A stretch of DNA of 64,000 nt, taken from NCBI RefSeq assembly GCF_040372165.1, contig NZ_BAABWG010000004.1, forward strand, positions 1 through 64,000, in the 5' to 3' direction. The position numbers and the translations under genes were made by a program. This DNA comes from Hydrogenophaga sp040372165 (lineage in GTDB: Bacteria > Pseudomonadota > Gammaproteobacteria > Burkholderiales > Burkholderiaceae_C). This document shows positions 44,201 through 52,762 of this stretch, one piece after another (position 1 is the first letter of the stretch; every line of letters starts with the position of its first letter). The notes under the pieces were generated by a model. That model had not been told where the DNA came from. It saw nothing but the letters and a program-made list of their open reading frames with translations, and made no database searches.

Positions 44201-44591
44201 GTGGAGTGGACTCGTGGGTTGTTGGCTGGCAGAGCCAGTAAGCTTGCGGCCAATATAACGCAGTTGACGGTCACACCTTCTCGCCGATCACAGGTTGGCT
44301 TCTTGTCGCTCCTTCTCCGGTGGAGCCTTGCGGCTGGCCCTCAAGGTAAAGCGGATTCGAACGTGTCAGTTCGTGCGCAAGCCCATGGATGGCATTGCCG
44401 AGCATGCTCCGGATGCCCGTACGCTGATGGCTGGGGTGGCCGACTCGTCTGGCAGCAAACCCGCGAAAGATGGCGGCTCTGCCTAAGGGGAAACCCCGGG
44501 GAAGGCCTTTGCACTCGGCTGAGGGTTGACGGGGTCATGCATCACGAAAACCGCATGTTTGCTGGGGTTTGGCGGGGTTGGGGTCTGATTG

Positions 44592-44608
44592 CATACCGCT
44601 GCGGTATG
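44592..44608. promoter_or_regulatory. LysR-type operator (ATAC-N7-GTAT)
   Basis: CATACCG, CTG and CGGTATG form a perfect 7-bp inverted repeat. It contains ATAC-N7-GTAT (44593-44607), the recognition pattern known for CatR/BenM/ClcR-type LysR activators. It lies 155 bases before the catechol 2,3-dioxygenase start, and a LysR gene is nearby (46465). Confidence 0.7.
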
Positions 44609-44647
44609 GGTGTGCGACAGGGATAGTATTGGATTCATGTCTGGGGC

Positions 44648-44677
44648 TTGACTATCGTTTGGCCTGTGCGATGGATA
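44648..44677 (+). promoter_or_regulatory. Candidate promoter of catechol 2,3-dioxygenase
   Basis: TTGACT (44648-44653) and TGGATA (44672-44677), spaced 18 bases, lie downstream of the LysR-type palindrome. The weak -10 fits an activator-dependent promoter. No -24/-12 element is seen before this gene. Confidence 0.45.
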
Positions 44678-44762
44678 CCGGTGTGCAGACACCCGATGTC
44701 GGCATTGCAACTGATACCCACTGAGTTCAACCGCTTTCCAATTCGATCAGGAGACAAACAAA

Positions 44763-45698
44763 ATGGCATTGACAGGCGTACTGCGCCCCGGACACATCCA
44801 GATCCGGGTGATGGACCTTGACGAGGGCGTCAAGCACTACCGTGATGTGATGGGTCTGCAGGAAATGGGGCGCGACGCCCAGGGCCGCGTGTATCTGCGC
44901 TGCTGGGACGAACGCGACCACCACAGCATCATCCTGAGCAAGGCAGACAGTGCAGGCATGGACTTCTTTGGCTTCAAGGTGGACAGCACTGCGACCCTGG
45001 ACAAGCTGGAGAAGGATGTTCAGAACTGGGGCCTCAAGACGGAGCGGATTCCAGCGGGTGACCTGCTGGAGACAGGCGAGCGCGTTCGCTTCGTGATCCC
45101 GAGCGGCCACTCCATCGAGCTGTACGCCGAGAAGACTTTTGTCGGCGTCGACCGCGGCGAGATGGACCCTTCGCACTACAGCAAGCAGATGGATACCGGT
45201 ATTGCGCCCCGCAGCTTCGACCATGCCCTGCTGTATGGGCCGGACGTCGACAAGGTGCTCGACCTGTTCACCAACGTTCTGGGCTTTCACCTGGCCGAAT
45301 ACGTGAACTTGCCCGAGACAGATGTCAAAGGCGCACTGTGGCTGGCCTGTTCGAACAAGGCCCACGACATTGCGTTCGTGATTCACCCCGAGCCCAACAA
45401 GTTTCACCACGTGTCATTCCTCATGGAGTCGCTCGAGCGTGTCTTCCGCGCTGCCGACATCATGGCTGCCAACGACGTGAAGGTTGACATTGGCCCCACC
45501 CGCCACGGCATCACCCGCGGAGGTACGATTTACGCGTGGGACCCGTCGGGCAACCGTTTTGAGACCTTTGCCGGTGGCAACTATGCCTACCCTGACCAGC
45601 CGCCGATCGGTTGGACCTGGGAAGGCCTGGGCGAAGGCGGTGGCCTCGACGTGGCAGCCCGCAAGCTGCACGACACCTTCCTGGCCGTGGTGACCTGA
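44763..45698 (+). CDS. dmpB: Catechol 2,3-dioxygenase
   Basis: An extradiol ring-cleaving dioxygenase (311 residues) that converts catechol to 2-hydroxymuconic semialdehyde with Fe(II) and O2. The iron ligands are His154 (FDHALLYGP), His215 in KFHHVSF and Glu267 (NRFETF), equivalent to the His-His-Glu triad of XylE. It is close to the XylE/DmpB/AphB subgroup. It is transcribed away from the phenol hydroxylase operon as a single gene, followed by a terminator-like hairpin. Confidence 0.97.
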   Translation: MALTGVLRPGHIQIRVMDLDEGVKHYRDVMGLQEMGRDAQGRVYLRCWDERDHHSIILSKADSAGMDFFGFKVDSTATLDKLEKDVQNWGLKTERIPAGDLLETGERVRFVIPSGHSIELYAEKTFVGVDRGEMDPSHYSKQMDTGIAPRSFDHALLYGPDVDKVLDLFTNVLGFHLAEYVNLPETDVKGALWLACSNKAHDIAFVIHPEPNKFHHVSFLMESLERVFRAADIMAANDVKVDIGPTRHGITRGGTIYAWDPSGNRFETFAGGNYAYPDQPPIGWTWEGLGEGGGLDVAARKLHDTFLAVVT

Positions 45699-45792
45699 TC
45701 AGTCGCACGCCCAGCACAAGGAAACACACAGAATACAAACAACGTTTTTCAGACAGGCGGTGGCGATGACTGCCTGTCGAGCCGGCTCTTAT

Positions 45793-45845
45793 GGCCCCGT
45801 TCTCCTCTACTCTGGTGGTGCGGGGCCTTTTCTTTTTCTCTTGCC
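45793..45845 (+). terminator. Terminator after catechol dioxygenase
   Basis: GGCCCCG (45793-45799) pairs with CGGGGCC (45831-45837) and is followed by TTTTCTTTTTCTC. The loop is long (31 bases), so the strength is uncertain. Confidence 0.5.
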
Positions 45846-45916
45846 CTTCTTTTCTTCTTGATGGGTTCGAAGGTGCGTCGAAGGTGGTGCGCAGCCGGGG
45901 CGGTGAAGTGGTTGGT

Positions 45917-46282
45917 TCAGCTGCGTGGGCGGGTGACTGCCTTGCGCAGCTTGCCGATGACGCTGAGCGTGAGATCGCTGGTGGGTTGGATACAGCAGGC
46001 GAGCACGACGCCGTTGGCTTCCTCGTCTGCCGAGACATGGCTGCGGCTCATCACACGGGACCGGAAACTCCCTGCGAGCACAGCGACCTTGCACACACCA
46101 CAGCCACCACCACGGCACCCAACGGGAATACCTTTTCGGCCACTGCGAGCGAGCGCATTGAGTGCATTGTCTTTCTCGCTGCAGGGGTAGACTTCCTGCG
46201 TGTCGTCGATATGGATCTGATGGATTCTGGAAGAAGTGCTGCCCTTGGCAGCCAGCGCGGCAAAGCTAGGTATGGCAGTCAT
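45917..46282 (-). CDS. dmpQ: [2Fe-2S] ferredoxin, XylT/DmpQ-like
   Basis: A 121-residue plant-type ferredoxin with Cys56, Cys61, Cys64 (CRGGGCGVC) and Cys96 (VLACC). XylT/DmpQ ferredoxins re-reduce the active-site iron of catechol 2,3-dioxygenase after inactivation by methylcatechols, which fits the neighbour. Unusually it is encoded convergently to the dioxygenase instead of directly upstream of it, and diverges from the LysR gene. Confidence 0.88.
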   Translation of the reverse strand: MTAIPSFAALAAKGSTSSRIHQIHIDDTQEVYPCSEKDNALNALARSGRKGIPVGCRGGGCGVCKVAVLAGSFRSRVMSRSHVSADEEANGVVLACCIQPTSDLTLSVIGKLRKAVTRPRS

Positions 46283-46464
46283 GGAGATGTCCTCGGGGAC
46301 GCTGTGTCTATCGGCCTTTGAGAGGCGTTCGCTGTGGCATCATGAAACCCGGTGCGGCATGGTGCCGGCGGCGGCATCGTTGGTCGCCGGGCCCAGCCAC
46401 TGCAGGGGCATTGAATCAACCCGCATACATGGCTTTGGGCGGTACGCCCGGGGCTGCAACAAGC

Positions 46465-47376
46465 ATGGACTTGCGTCAACTCAAATATTTTCTGGCAGTC
46501 GCCGAGGAGCTCAACATCTCGCGAGCTGCCGAGCGCCTGCACATTTCCCAGCCGCCACTCACGCGCAACATCAAGGCGCTGGAAGAAGAGCTGGGTGTAA
46601 AGCTGTTTCACCGCTCCGCTCGCGGCGTGGAACTGACGCAAGCCGGCGAGATGTTTCGCGAAGACTCCAACAACATCCGCATGCTGGTCGAGGCGGCGGT
46701 CGACCGTGTGCAGCGTGCAGGCGAAGGCAAGCTGGGCCGGCTGGATGTGGGGATATTCGGATCGGCCGTCTATGAAGTGATCCCGAGCCTGTTGCAGACG
46801 TTCCGGGAGCGTCTGCCGGGTGTGAGCGTGGTGCTGCACACCATGAACAAGAGCGAGCAGCTCGAAGCCTTGCGTCAGCGCCGTATCACGGTGGCCTTCA
46901 ACCGCATCTTGCAGCCCGCGCCAGACATCGGGCGCGAGCTGGTGGTGACCGAGCCCTTGTTTGTGGTGCTGCCCAAGCATCACCGCCTGACGCGCCTGGA
47001 ATCGGTGCCGGTCAAGGCGCTGGCGGGCGAGCCCCTGGTGTTGTTCCCGAATGTGGGGCGCCCCAACTTTGCAGACCGCGTCATCGAGATGTGCAACAAG
47101 CACGGCTTCGAGGCGCAGGTGAGCCAGGAAGTGGGCGATGCCATCACCGGTGCGGTGCTGGTGGCGCGCGGCTTTGGCATCACCTTGATACCGGCGTCGG
47201 CGGCGAAGACGGTGGCCATTGAGGGCACCACCTACCGCCCGCTGGCCGACGGCACGGGCGTGGATCTGAGCTGCTTCTACCGCGCTTCCGATCGTTCGCC
47301 GCTGCTGCACTCGTTTCTGGAAGTGGTGCGCGAGTACCGCGCGCGGCATGCTGCCAAACAGCCACCCAGCGCCTGA
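46465..47376 (+). CDS. LysR-type regulator
   Basis: A 303-residue LysR transcription factor. MDLRQLKYFLAVAEELNISRAAERLHISQPPLTRNIKALEEELG is the winged HTH, and the remainder is a substrate-binding domain of the CatM/BenM/ClcR type (VLVARGFGITLIPAS). The frame is open from 46318, but ATG 46465 starts the conserved domain. Given its location it probably acts on the ATAC-N7-GTAT site before the catechol dioxygenase, and perhaps on the divergent ferredoxin. Confidence 0.92.
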   Translation: MDLRQLKYFLAVAEELNISRAAERLHISQPPLTRNIKALEEELGVKLFHRSARGVELTQAGEMFREDSNNIRMLVEAAVDRVQRAGEGKLGRLDVGIFGSAVYEVIPSLLQTFRERLPGVSVVLHTMNKSEQLEALRQRRITVAFNRILQPAPDIGRELVVTEPLFVVLPKHHRLTRLESVPVKALAGEPLVLFPNVGRPNFADRVIEMCNKHGFEAQVSQEVGDAITGAVLVARGFGITLIPASAAKTVAIEGTTYRPLADGTGVDLSCFYRASDRSPLLHSFLEVVREYRARHAAKQPPSA

Positions 47377-47426
47377 GTGGCTTGTCTCCAGGGCCAGGTG
47401 CCCTGAGCGCTGAGGCAGCAGTCGCG

Positions 47427-48497
47427 TCACACCGAGCGGAACAAAGGGCTTCGGGTGCGTTGCGCATCAGCAGCCGAGAGGAACTTCTCGGTGTAGATGT
47501 CGCGCTCGAACAAGCGCCCTTGCATCAGGGTCGACAAGCAGGCGTCGATCATGGCGGGCGGCCCACACAAATAGGCTTTGTGGCCACTGAAGTCGTTGTC
47601 GAACAGTTCCTTGGCCACGTCGTGCACGAAGCCGCGCGCGCCGCTCCAGCCGCTGCCTTCGGGCTCGTTTGACAGCGCAGGCACATAGCGCAGGTTCGGG
47701 TGCTGGGTTGCCAGCTCGGTCAGCCGGTCGTGACAGTACAGCTCGGCCTGATTGCGCTGGCCGTAGACGAGTGTGATGGGCAAGGTGCAGCCTTCACCCA
47801 GCAGGTCCTCGATCATGGCGAGGGGGCTGGACAAGCCCGATCCGCCCGCCATGAAGATCATGGGTAACCCGCCGTTGTTCTGATGCGCCGATTTGCGGAC
47901 AAAGAAGCGGCCATAGGGGCCCGCAAGGTCCAGCGTGTCACCCACTGCCAGTTGCTGGTGCAGGTAGGTGGTGCCGGCGCCACCGGGCACCATGCGGATC
48001 TGCAACTCGACTTCGTCGGGGCGTGACGGCGGGTTGGCAATGGAGAATGCGCGGCGTTCGCCCAGAGAGGGAATCTCGACGTTCACATACTGGCCGGCCT
48101 GGAAGGTCATGGCGCGGTCGAGCTTGAGGCGGAAGATTTTGACCGTGGGTGAAACTTCATCGATGCTGATGACCTCGGCCTTGAAGTCGCTCACGGGGAT
48201 GACGATGGCGTCCGGTTCGTCATCGATGTCGGCCTCGATGGTGACATCGCTTTGCAAGGTGGCGCAACACGCCAGCGTCTTGCCTTCTTCGCGCTCGAAG
48301 TCCATCAGCGCGAAGGGGGAGGCATCGCCGTGCTCGATCTCGCCATCGGTCACCCGCACCTTGCAGGTGGCACACAAACCATGGCAGCACGCGTGTGGCA
48401 GCCAGATGCCGGCGCGCAGGCAGGCATCCAGAATGGTCTGGTCGTCTTCGACTTCAAGGGTTTGGGCGATGGGTTCGATGGTGAGGGTGTAGCTCAT
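47427..48497 (-). CDS. dmpP: Phenol hydroxylase reductase component
   Basis: DmpP/P5 (356 residues) passes electrons from NADH through FAD and a [2Fe-2S] centre to the oxygenase. The N-terminal ferredoxin domain has Cys37, Cys42, Cys45 and Cys77. The FNR-like part has RAFSIANPP (FAD) and MAGGSGLSSPLAMI and LCGPPAMIDA (NAD). It is the last gene of dmpKLMNOP, separated from dmpO by 191 bases with a terminator-like hairpin. It is convergent with the LysR gene. Confidence 0.96.
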   Translation of the reverse strand: MSYTLTIEPIAQTLEVEDDQTILDACLRAGIWLPHACCHGLCATCKVRVTDGEIEHGDASPFALMDFEREEGKTLACCATLQSDVTIEADIDDEPDAIVIPVSDFKAEVISIDEVSPTVKIFRLKLDRAMTFQAGQYVNVEIPSLGERRAFSIANPPSRPDEVELQIRMVPGGAGTTYLHQQLAVGDTLDLAGPYGRFFVRKSAHQNNGGLPMIFMAGGSGLSSPLAMIEDLLGEGCTLPITLVYGQRNQAELYCHDRLTELATQHPNLRYVPALSNEPEGSGWSGARGFVHDVAKELFDNDFSGHKAYLCGPPAMIDACLSTLMQGRLFERDIYTEKFLSAADAQRTRSPLFRSV

Positions 48498-48613
48498 GGC
48501 GTGCGAAAAATCTGGAATGAGAAAGTGAGGTTCGATGGCCGCTCTGGTCGTTGTTGTCGGTCTTGTGCTGCGGCTTCTTCTCTGGATTCTTGTTCTTCTG
48601 ACTTGAAACGAAA

Positions 48614-48647
48614 AGCGGCGACGGGCCCGGCTGAGACCGCCGCCGCT
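48614..48647 (-). terminator. Hairpin between dmpO and dmpP
   Basis: The arms AGCGGCGACGG and CCGCCGCCGCT (one mismatch) form an 11-bp GC-rich stem. On the transcribed strand TTTTCG follows. It may attenuate transcription before dmpP or protect the 3' end of the upstream messages. Confidence 0.5.
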
Positions 48648-48688
48648 GAAGATCAGCTCAGCTCAATGAGCTGGCTGAGGGGTTGGCT

Positions 48689-49051
48689 TCAGATGCCTGC
48701 GCCGGCCAGGCCGGGTTGGTCAGGCGTCTGGAAACGGATGAAGGCTTTGTGGCCCAGGCCGTTTTCTTCCAGGCTTTTGTCCATGGCAGGCTCGAACGGC
48801 TCGTCCGAGCGCAACCATTTGGTCTGGGTCCAGTCGATCTGGCCGAACTGCGGGTGCTGCCCGAACAGGCCTGGCAGCACTTGCTCCACCAGTGCGCCAA
48901 ACGGCATGGCAATAGGCACAGGAATGCACATCGGCGTGGCATACATCAAGTGCTTGTCCCAGCTGATGTTGATGATCTGGTTGCCGTTGAACTTGTCCTG
49001 CGTGTCTTTCATGTCGCCGTGGTAGCCAGGGCGAATCGCTTGTGTGCTCAT
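48689..49051 (-). CDS. dmpO: Phenol hydroxylase component P4
   Basis: DmpO (120 residues), a small component associated with the oxygenase in multicomponent phenol hydroxylases. The DmpO/TomA4-like pattern GNQIINISWDKHLMYATPMCIPVPIAMPFGALVEQVLPGLFGQHP is seen, together with IDWTQTKWL. It directly follows dmpN and precedes the dmpP hairpin. Confidence 0.94.
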   Translation of the reverse strand: MSTQAIRPGYHGDMKDTQDKFNGNQIINISWDKHLMYATPMCIPVPIAMPFGALVEQVLPGLFGQHPQFGQIDWTQTKWLRSDEPFEPAMDKSLEENGLGHKAFIRFQTPDQPGLAGAGI

Positions 49052-49092
49052 GTGTGTTTTCCTTTTGACTTCAAGTCGTGAACTGAACGGGG

Positions 49093-50715
49093 TCAGGCGC
49101 GCTTGGCTTCTTCGTCAGCGGCAGCGGCAGGCGCTGGCTGGGCGTTGAAGTTGGCGGGTCTCTTGGTCCATTCGGTCCAGTTCTTGGCGTCGGTGTGGGT
49201 GTCGAAGTCGCCACCGTCCACGCCGAAGGTGATGCCCATGTAGCGCAGTGCTTCCACCAACGGGTTGAAGTCTGGCGAGGTCGGGTTCACGTCCGGCAGG
49301 AAGTAGCTGCCCTGGTAGATCTGGTGCACCGGCAAGTGGGCGTGCACGTACTTTTCTGGCTCTTTGTCGAAGATGTCCTTGCAGCCGTCCGAGCAGAAGT
49401 GGAACTTGTTGCCCAGGTAGTCGGATTCGCGGTGGCAAATCTGCGTCGGGTCGTCGGCTTCAGTGAAGAGCAGCGGCCACTGGCAGGTCTGGCACAGTTG
49501 CGGCAGGGTGGGGTTGGCAAACGGCGTGCCGTTCTTCTCCATCTCGGCCCACATCTCGAAGCGGGGACGGTAGTACGTGTCGAAGGTCTCGGGGTACTTG
49601 GCAGAGAGCCATTCCATCTCTTCTTCCTTCGGCAGCCACACGGGGAAACCGGCGGCATGACGGAACTGGTAGAAGGTGCTCCACAGCTGGTGACCAACGT
49701 GGTGCTTTTCCTTGACGGTGACGTCGGCGTGCTTGGGTGGGCGGATGCCGTAACGCGCCAGATCGGCAAAGAGGGCGCCGCCGTTTTGCTCGTAGTAGAT
49801 CTCCCAGGCTTCGGCCCAGCTCATCACGCGCTTGGGCAGCATGTAGTCCATCATGGCCGCCACCAGCGACAGCAGGCGGTAGCCGCGCCAGAACCACTTG
49901 TCGATCCAGCCTTGAACGATGGGCACGTTGGCAGGGTCTTGCTCCAGCAGGAACTTGATCACCTCGATGCCCAGTGTCATGTGGCGAGCTTCGTCACTCT
50001 GTGCGGAGAAGCCGAAGCTCACGGTGCCCATGTCGCCGTTGTAGGCCGCGCCGGACATCCATGGCATGAACACCAGGTTGGTCAGCACGTATTCGAAGGC
50101 GAAGCAGATGCCCACGACAAACTCGAATGGGCCGGCAGAGACGGCGTCTTCGAAGAAGGACTTGGGGATGGACAGGTACCAGGTGCGGTCGTACTGGTAC
50201 GGGAAGTTGCTCATCCCGGTGAAGTACTTGTTGTAGTGCGAGAGAGCGTGGGTCTGCGTCTGGGCGTGGCGCAGCTCGTCAATCGCCTGCATTTGCGCGG
50301 CGATGCGCGCGGCGGTGCCCGGAAACTCGCGGCCAATGATGTTGAAGCCGCGGTGTGAGGCGTACTCCATGCCGACGACGGCGTTGATGAACAGCTTGAG
50401 CGCCTGGATGTAGCGCACGTCGGTGACGTTGAATTGCGCGTTGTTCTGCTGGAAGGCGTCGAGGATGGCGTAGAGCTTGCGCTCTTTTTCACCCTGGTAT
50501 TTCCAGTACGCGTCCATGGTCAGGCGGAAGGGGTCTTCCCACTTGTCCCAGTCGTGGATTTTGATGCCTTCGAAATTGACGTTGCGGAAGATGTCCTCGG
50601 ACGACTGGTAGCTTGGCTCCCAGCCCAGGTCACGCGTGAGCATCGCGTAGTTTTCCTTGAGGCTGAGCTTCTTGGCAGCAGGCGCCAGGTTGGCGGCATT
50701 GGTTGGGGCGTTCAT
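49093..50715 (-). CDS. dmpN: Phenol hydroxylase large (di-iron) subunit
   Basis: DmpN (540 residues) is the catalytic alpha subunit of the di-iron monooxygenase that hydroxylates phenol to catechol. The carboxylate-bridged di-iron site is visible as Glu117 (GMEYASHR), Glu147/His150 (DELRH), Glu209 and Glu242/His245 (DEARH). The C-terminal zinc-type cysteines occur in CQTCQWPL and HFCSDGCKD (YHS-like domain). ATG 50715 is preceded by GGAGAC; the open frame to 50769 is not used. Confidence 0.97.
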   Translation of the reverse strand: MNAPTNAANLAPAAKKLSLKENYAMLTRDLGWEPSYQSSEDIFRNVNFEGIKIHDWDKWEDPFRLTMDAYWKYQGEKERKLYAILDAFQQNNAQFNVTDVRYIQALKLFINAVVGMEYASHRGFNIIGREFPGTAARIAAQMQAIDELRHAQTQTHALSHYNKYFTGMSNFPYQYDRTWYLSIPKSFFEDAVSAGPFEFVVGICFAFEYVLTNLVFMPWMSGAAYNGDMGTVSFGFSAQSDEARHMTLGIEVIKFLLEQDPANVPIVQGWIDKWFWRGYRLLSLVAAMMDYMLPKRVMSWAEAWEIYYEQNGGALFADLARYGIRPPKHADVTVKEKHHVGHQLWSTFYQFRHAAGFPVWLPKEEEMEWLSAKYPETFDTYYRPRFEMWAEMEKNGTPFANPTLPQLCQTCQWPLLFTEADDPTQICHRESDYLGNKFHFCSDGCKDIFDKEPEKYVHAHLPVHQIYQGSYFLPDVNPTSPDFNPLVEALRYMGITFGVDGGDFDTHTDAKNWTEWTKRPANFNAQPAPAAAADEEAKRA

Positions 50716-50753
50716 AGTGAATGTCTCCGTATGGGTTTCGTTGGAGGAAGCGC

Positions 50754-51056
50754 TCAGGCGGTCTTCCACTCCAGAATGAATTCGTCGAGGCCTTCGTCCA
50801 CTTCACCTGAAAGCGAGATCAGGTTGATGTGCAGTTCGCGCATGTCGAACTCGCGGCCCACTTCTTCTTCAATGGTTTCGCGCTTGACGACCAAACGGCC
50901 GGGGGCGTTGATTTTGACCATGCCGGGCATCTCGTCGACTTCTGCCTCAGGGTTGTCAGCCTGGATGGCGTCGATGATGGGGCGGGTGTCGTTGTTGGCC
51001 TGGAAGGCGATGAAGACCGGTTGACGTTTCACGTCGGTTGCGGTGGTCTGGCTCAT
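50754..51056 (-). CDS. dmpM: Phenol hydroxylase regulatory component
   Basis: DmpM/P2 (100 residues), the cofactor-free effector protein that binds the hydroxylase and enables turnover, homologous to MmoB. The sequence VFIAFQANNDTRPIIDAIQADNPEAEVDEMPGMVKINAPGRLVV is characteristic. It lies between dmpL and dmpN. Confidence 0.96.
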   Translation of the reverse strand: MSQTTATDVKRQPVFIAFQANNDTRPIIDAIQADNPEAEVDEMPGMVKINAPGRLVVKRETIEEEVGREFDMRELHINLISLSGEVDEGLDEFILEWKTA

Positions 51057-51113
51057 GAATGAACTCCGTATCGATGTCTTGTGTGTCGCGGGTGGCGAAT
51101 GCGTGGGATGGGC

Positions 51114-52115
51114 TCAGGCCTTGACGACCTTGGCCTTGACCAGGCGTTGCTGCAGCGCGGCCTTGACCTGCTCCAGCGCCGCAGCGCCGTCGGCCTCGCC
51201 CATGGCCAGCGTGGCCAGTGGTTTGAGCGCTTCGCTATATGCTGCGATCCACTTGTTGGCCCAGGCTTCGATCTGAGCCCGGTTTTCTTCGCTCTCTGCA
51301 GCGCATGTCTTGATGACGGCATCGACCCAGCGGGTGAACTCTTCGTTCCAGCGCAGCGGGAAGTCCAGTACGGTGGCCAGTGCGTGGCCCTGGCGCTTGG
51401 CGTAGTGCTTCTCGAACAGGTCGAGCAGCAGTGGGTAGACCAGGCTGTCGGCGACCAGGGCTTGTGCCACCAGCGTCTCGAACCAGTCGCGCACGACAAA
51501 GCTGTTCTCGGTTTCACGGCGCAGCGGCTGCCACACCTCGTCTTCCACCCAGTGCTTCTTGGCCTGAACCAGCGAGGCGCCGGTGTTGCCGTCGAGCATG
51601 AGGCCGATGCGTGAGAAGTGCTGGGCCATGCCCAGGCGGTCCATCATGCCCATGGCCGCGGCCTGGGTCACGGCGGTGCCCCACCCGTAGGCAGCGACCA
51701 TGCTCATGTTGGTGTTGCCGCCCCACTCATAGTGGCGCATGGGCAGCAGCAGGCGAACCAGCAGCTCGCGGTCTTCCTGAGGGAGGTCGGCCAGCAGGCC
51801 GCGTTTGTCGGCCATTTCCATCTGGCGGTCAGCGGCTTCCTGCTGCTTGGCGCGGGCGATGGTGTAGCTGCCGTAGTAGTACTGGCGCGGATCCTTGGCA
51901 GCGTACCAGTCCTTCATCTTGATGGCAGTGCGGCTCTGGTCATACAGGTCGCCGTCCGGATCCCACAGCGGCTTGTAGTGGTAGTTCACCTCGGCCTGGA
52001 GGTGGTAGGTGCCCTCCTGGTAGCGGGAGGCGGGCTTGTCGCCAAAGCGCTCAGCGATGTGCTGGAATGTGTTGCGCACGGGCTTGACGCTCTGCACACG
52101 AATATCGACCGTCAT
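51114..52115 (-). CDS. dmpL: Phenol hydroxylase beta subunit
   Basis: DmpL/P1 (333 residues), the beta subunit of the hydroxylase with a ferritin-like helical fold but without iron ligands. It starts MTVDIRVQSVKPVRNTFQHIAERFGDKPASRYQE, and the middle carries RHYEWGGNTNMSMVAAYGWGTAVTQAA. The open frame extends to 52241, but ATG 52115 gives the family start and has GGAGAC upstream. Confidence 0.96.
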   Translation of the reverse strand: MTVDIRVQSVKPVRNTFQHIAERFGDKPASRYQEGTYHLQAEVNYHYKPLWDPDGDLYDQSRTAIKMKDWYAAKDPRQYYYGSYTIARAKQQEAADRQMEMADKRGLLADLPQEDRELLVRLLLPMRHYEWGGNTNMSMVAAYGWGTAVTQAAAMGMMDRLGMAQHFSRIGLMLDGNTGASLVQAKKHWVEDEVWQPLRRETENSFVVRDWFETLVAQALVADSLVYPLLLDLFEKHYAKRQGHALATVLDFPLRWNEEFTRWVDAVIKTCAAESEENRAQIEAWANKWIAAYSEALKPLATLAMGEADGAAALEQVKAALQQRLVKAKVVKA

Positions 52116-52194
52116 GGTGGCGTGTCTCCTCTGTTGTGAAACGGGGGTGTTTTGTGGGGAACCGGGGGTTGCGCTGTGTGGTGCTGGGTCGGGT

Positions 52195-52461
52195 CTACTC
52201 GACGATGCCGGGCTGCCCGTAGCGCCATTTCGCTTGCTCATAGTCGAGCGCGCGGCCTTGCTCTTCGCTCAGGTGCCGAACGCCGTACGTGCGGCAGAAC
52301 TCAACGAAAGCAGGCGTGGGCAGGATGAGGTCGACCGACAGCTCGGGGTCACCGATGGCAAAGTCGAACTCAACAAAACCGTCGGGTCGACGGTGGGTGA
52401 CGCGCACCCAATACACCTGGTCGGGATCGGGCTTGGCGCCTGGCAATTCATGCACGGTCAC
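52195..52461 (-). CDS. dmpK: Phenol hydroxylase assembly component
   Basis: DmpK/P0 (88 residues), thought to help insert iron into the apo-oxygenase. The body YWVRVTHRRPDGFVEFDFAIGDPELSVDLILPTPAFVEFC fits the family. No ATG is suitable; GTG 52461, eight bases after GGAGA, is the best start (GTG 52455 is the alternative). The first gene of the operon, about 60 bases downstream of a predicted sigma-54 start. Confidence 0.9.
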   Translation of the reverse strand: MTVHELPGAKPDPDQVYWVRVTHRRPDGFVEFDFAIGDPELSVDLILPTPAFVEFCRTYGVRHLSEEQGRALDYEQAKWRYGQPGIVE

Positions 52462-52529
52462 AGCGTTGTCTCCAGTGGGCCGCCTGTCGTTGTTGAAACT
52501 TCTGCAATGCGGCGGCCTCGCTGGATGAA

Positions 52530-52546
52530 TTGCGAGGGGCGTGCCA
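52530..52546 (-). promoter_or_regulatory. Sigma-54 promoter of the phenol hydroxylase operon
   Basis: On the minus strand TGGCACG, four bases, TCGCAA: the -24 box is perfect, and the -12 GC keeps the 12-base offset with one substitution. This parallels the known Po promoter of dmp operons controlled by DmpR. Start near 52520. With the two hairpins below it explains most of the 301-base gap 52462-52762. Confidence 0.8.
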
Positions 52547-52648
52547 TGTCTGCGTTTTCGAGGGAAAACCCCGACGCTTTGAACACCTGGATGCTGTTCT
52601 TCTCGGGCTGGGGACCCATGGCATGGCGAATGGCGGCAGTGCCATGTG

Positions 52649-52684
52649 GAAAAATGCGCACCCCTGCCGGGCAAAGGTGCGCAT
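52649..52684 (-). terminator. Terminator after the Rieske oxygenase gene
   Basis: On the minus strand ATGCGCACC and GGTGCGCAT (9-bp perfect stem, 13-base loop) are followed by TTTTCC. It isolates the Rieske transcript from the phenol hydroxylase operon. Confidence 0.7.
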
Positions 52685-52692
52685 GGTGTTGA

Positions 52693-52726
52693 AAATGCTG
52701 CAGCCAGGCTTTGCGATGCAGCATTT
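52693..52726 (-). terminator. Second inverted repeat after the Rieske oxygenase gene
   Basis: AAATGCTGCA (52693-52702) and TGCAGCATTT (52717-52726) are perfect 10-base arms around 14 bases, 36 bases past the Rieske stop. It may be a first terminator. Being about 180-200 bases upstream of the dmpK start, it could instead be an activator site. Confidence 0.45.
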
Positions 52727-52762
52727 ATCAGTCGGCCTTGGGCTGGAAGGCCCCGAGACCGT

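Larger units (their letters stand above)
44201..44762. other. 562-base control region upstream of catechol dioxygenase
   Basis: No gene is supported here: the longest frame (44201-44626) has no family features. The right part holds the LysR-type palindrome at 44592-44608 and a sigma-70-like promoter at 44648-44677. The left 390 bases show nothing I can name. Confidence 0.5.

Noticed and set aside
44201..44626. 141-codon plus-strand frame upstream of catechol dioxygenase
   Set aside because: No ribosome-binding site or recognisable domain, Trp/Arg/Cys-rich as expected of a chance frame, and it overlaps the regulatory palindrome.
52458..52724. 88-codon minus-strand frame between dmpK and the Rieske gene
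   Set aside because: It covers the sigma-54 promoter and the terminator hairpin and shows no family resemblance.
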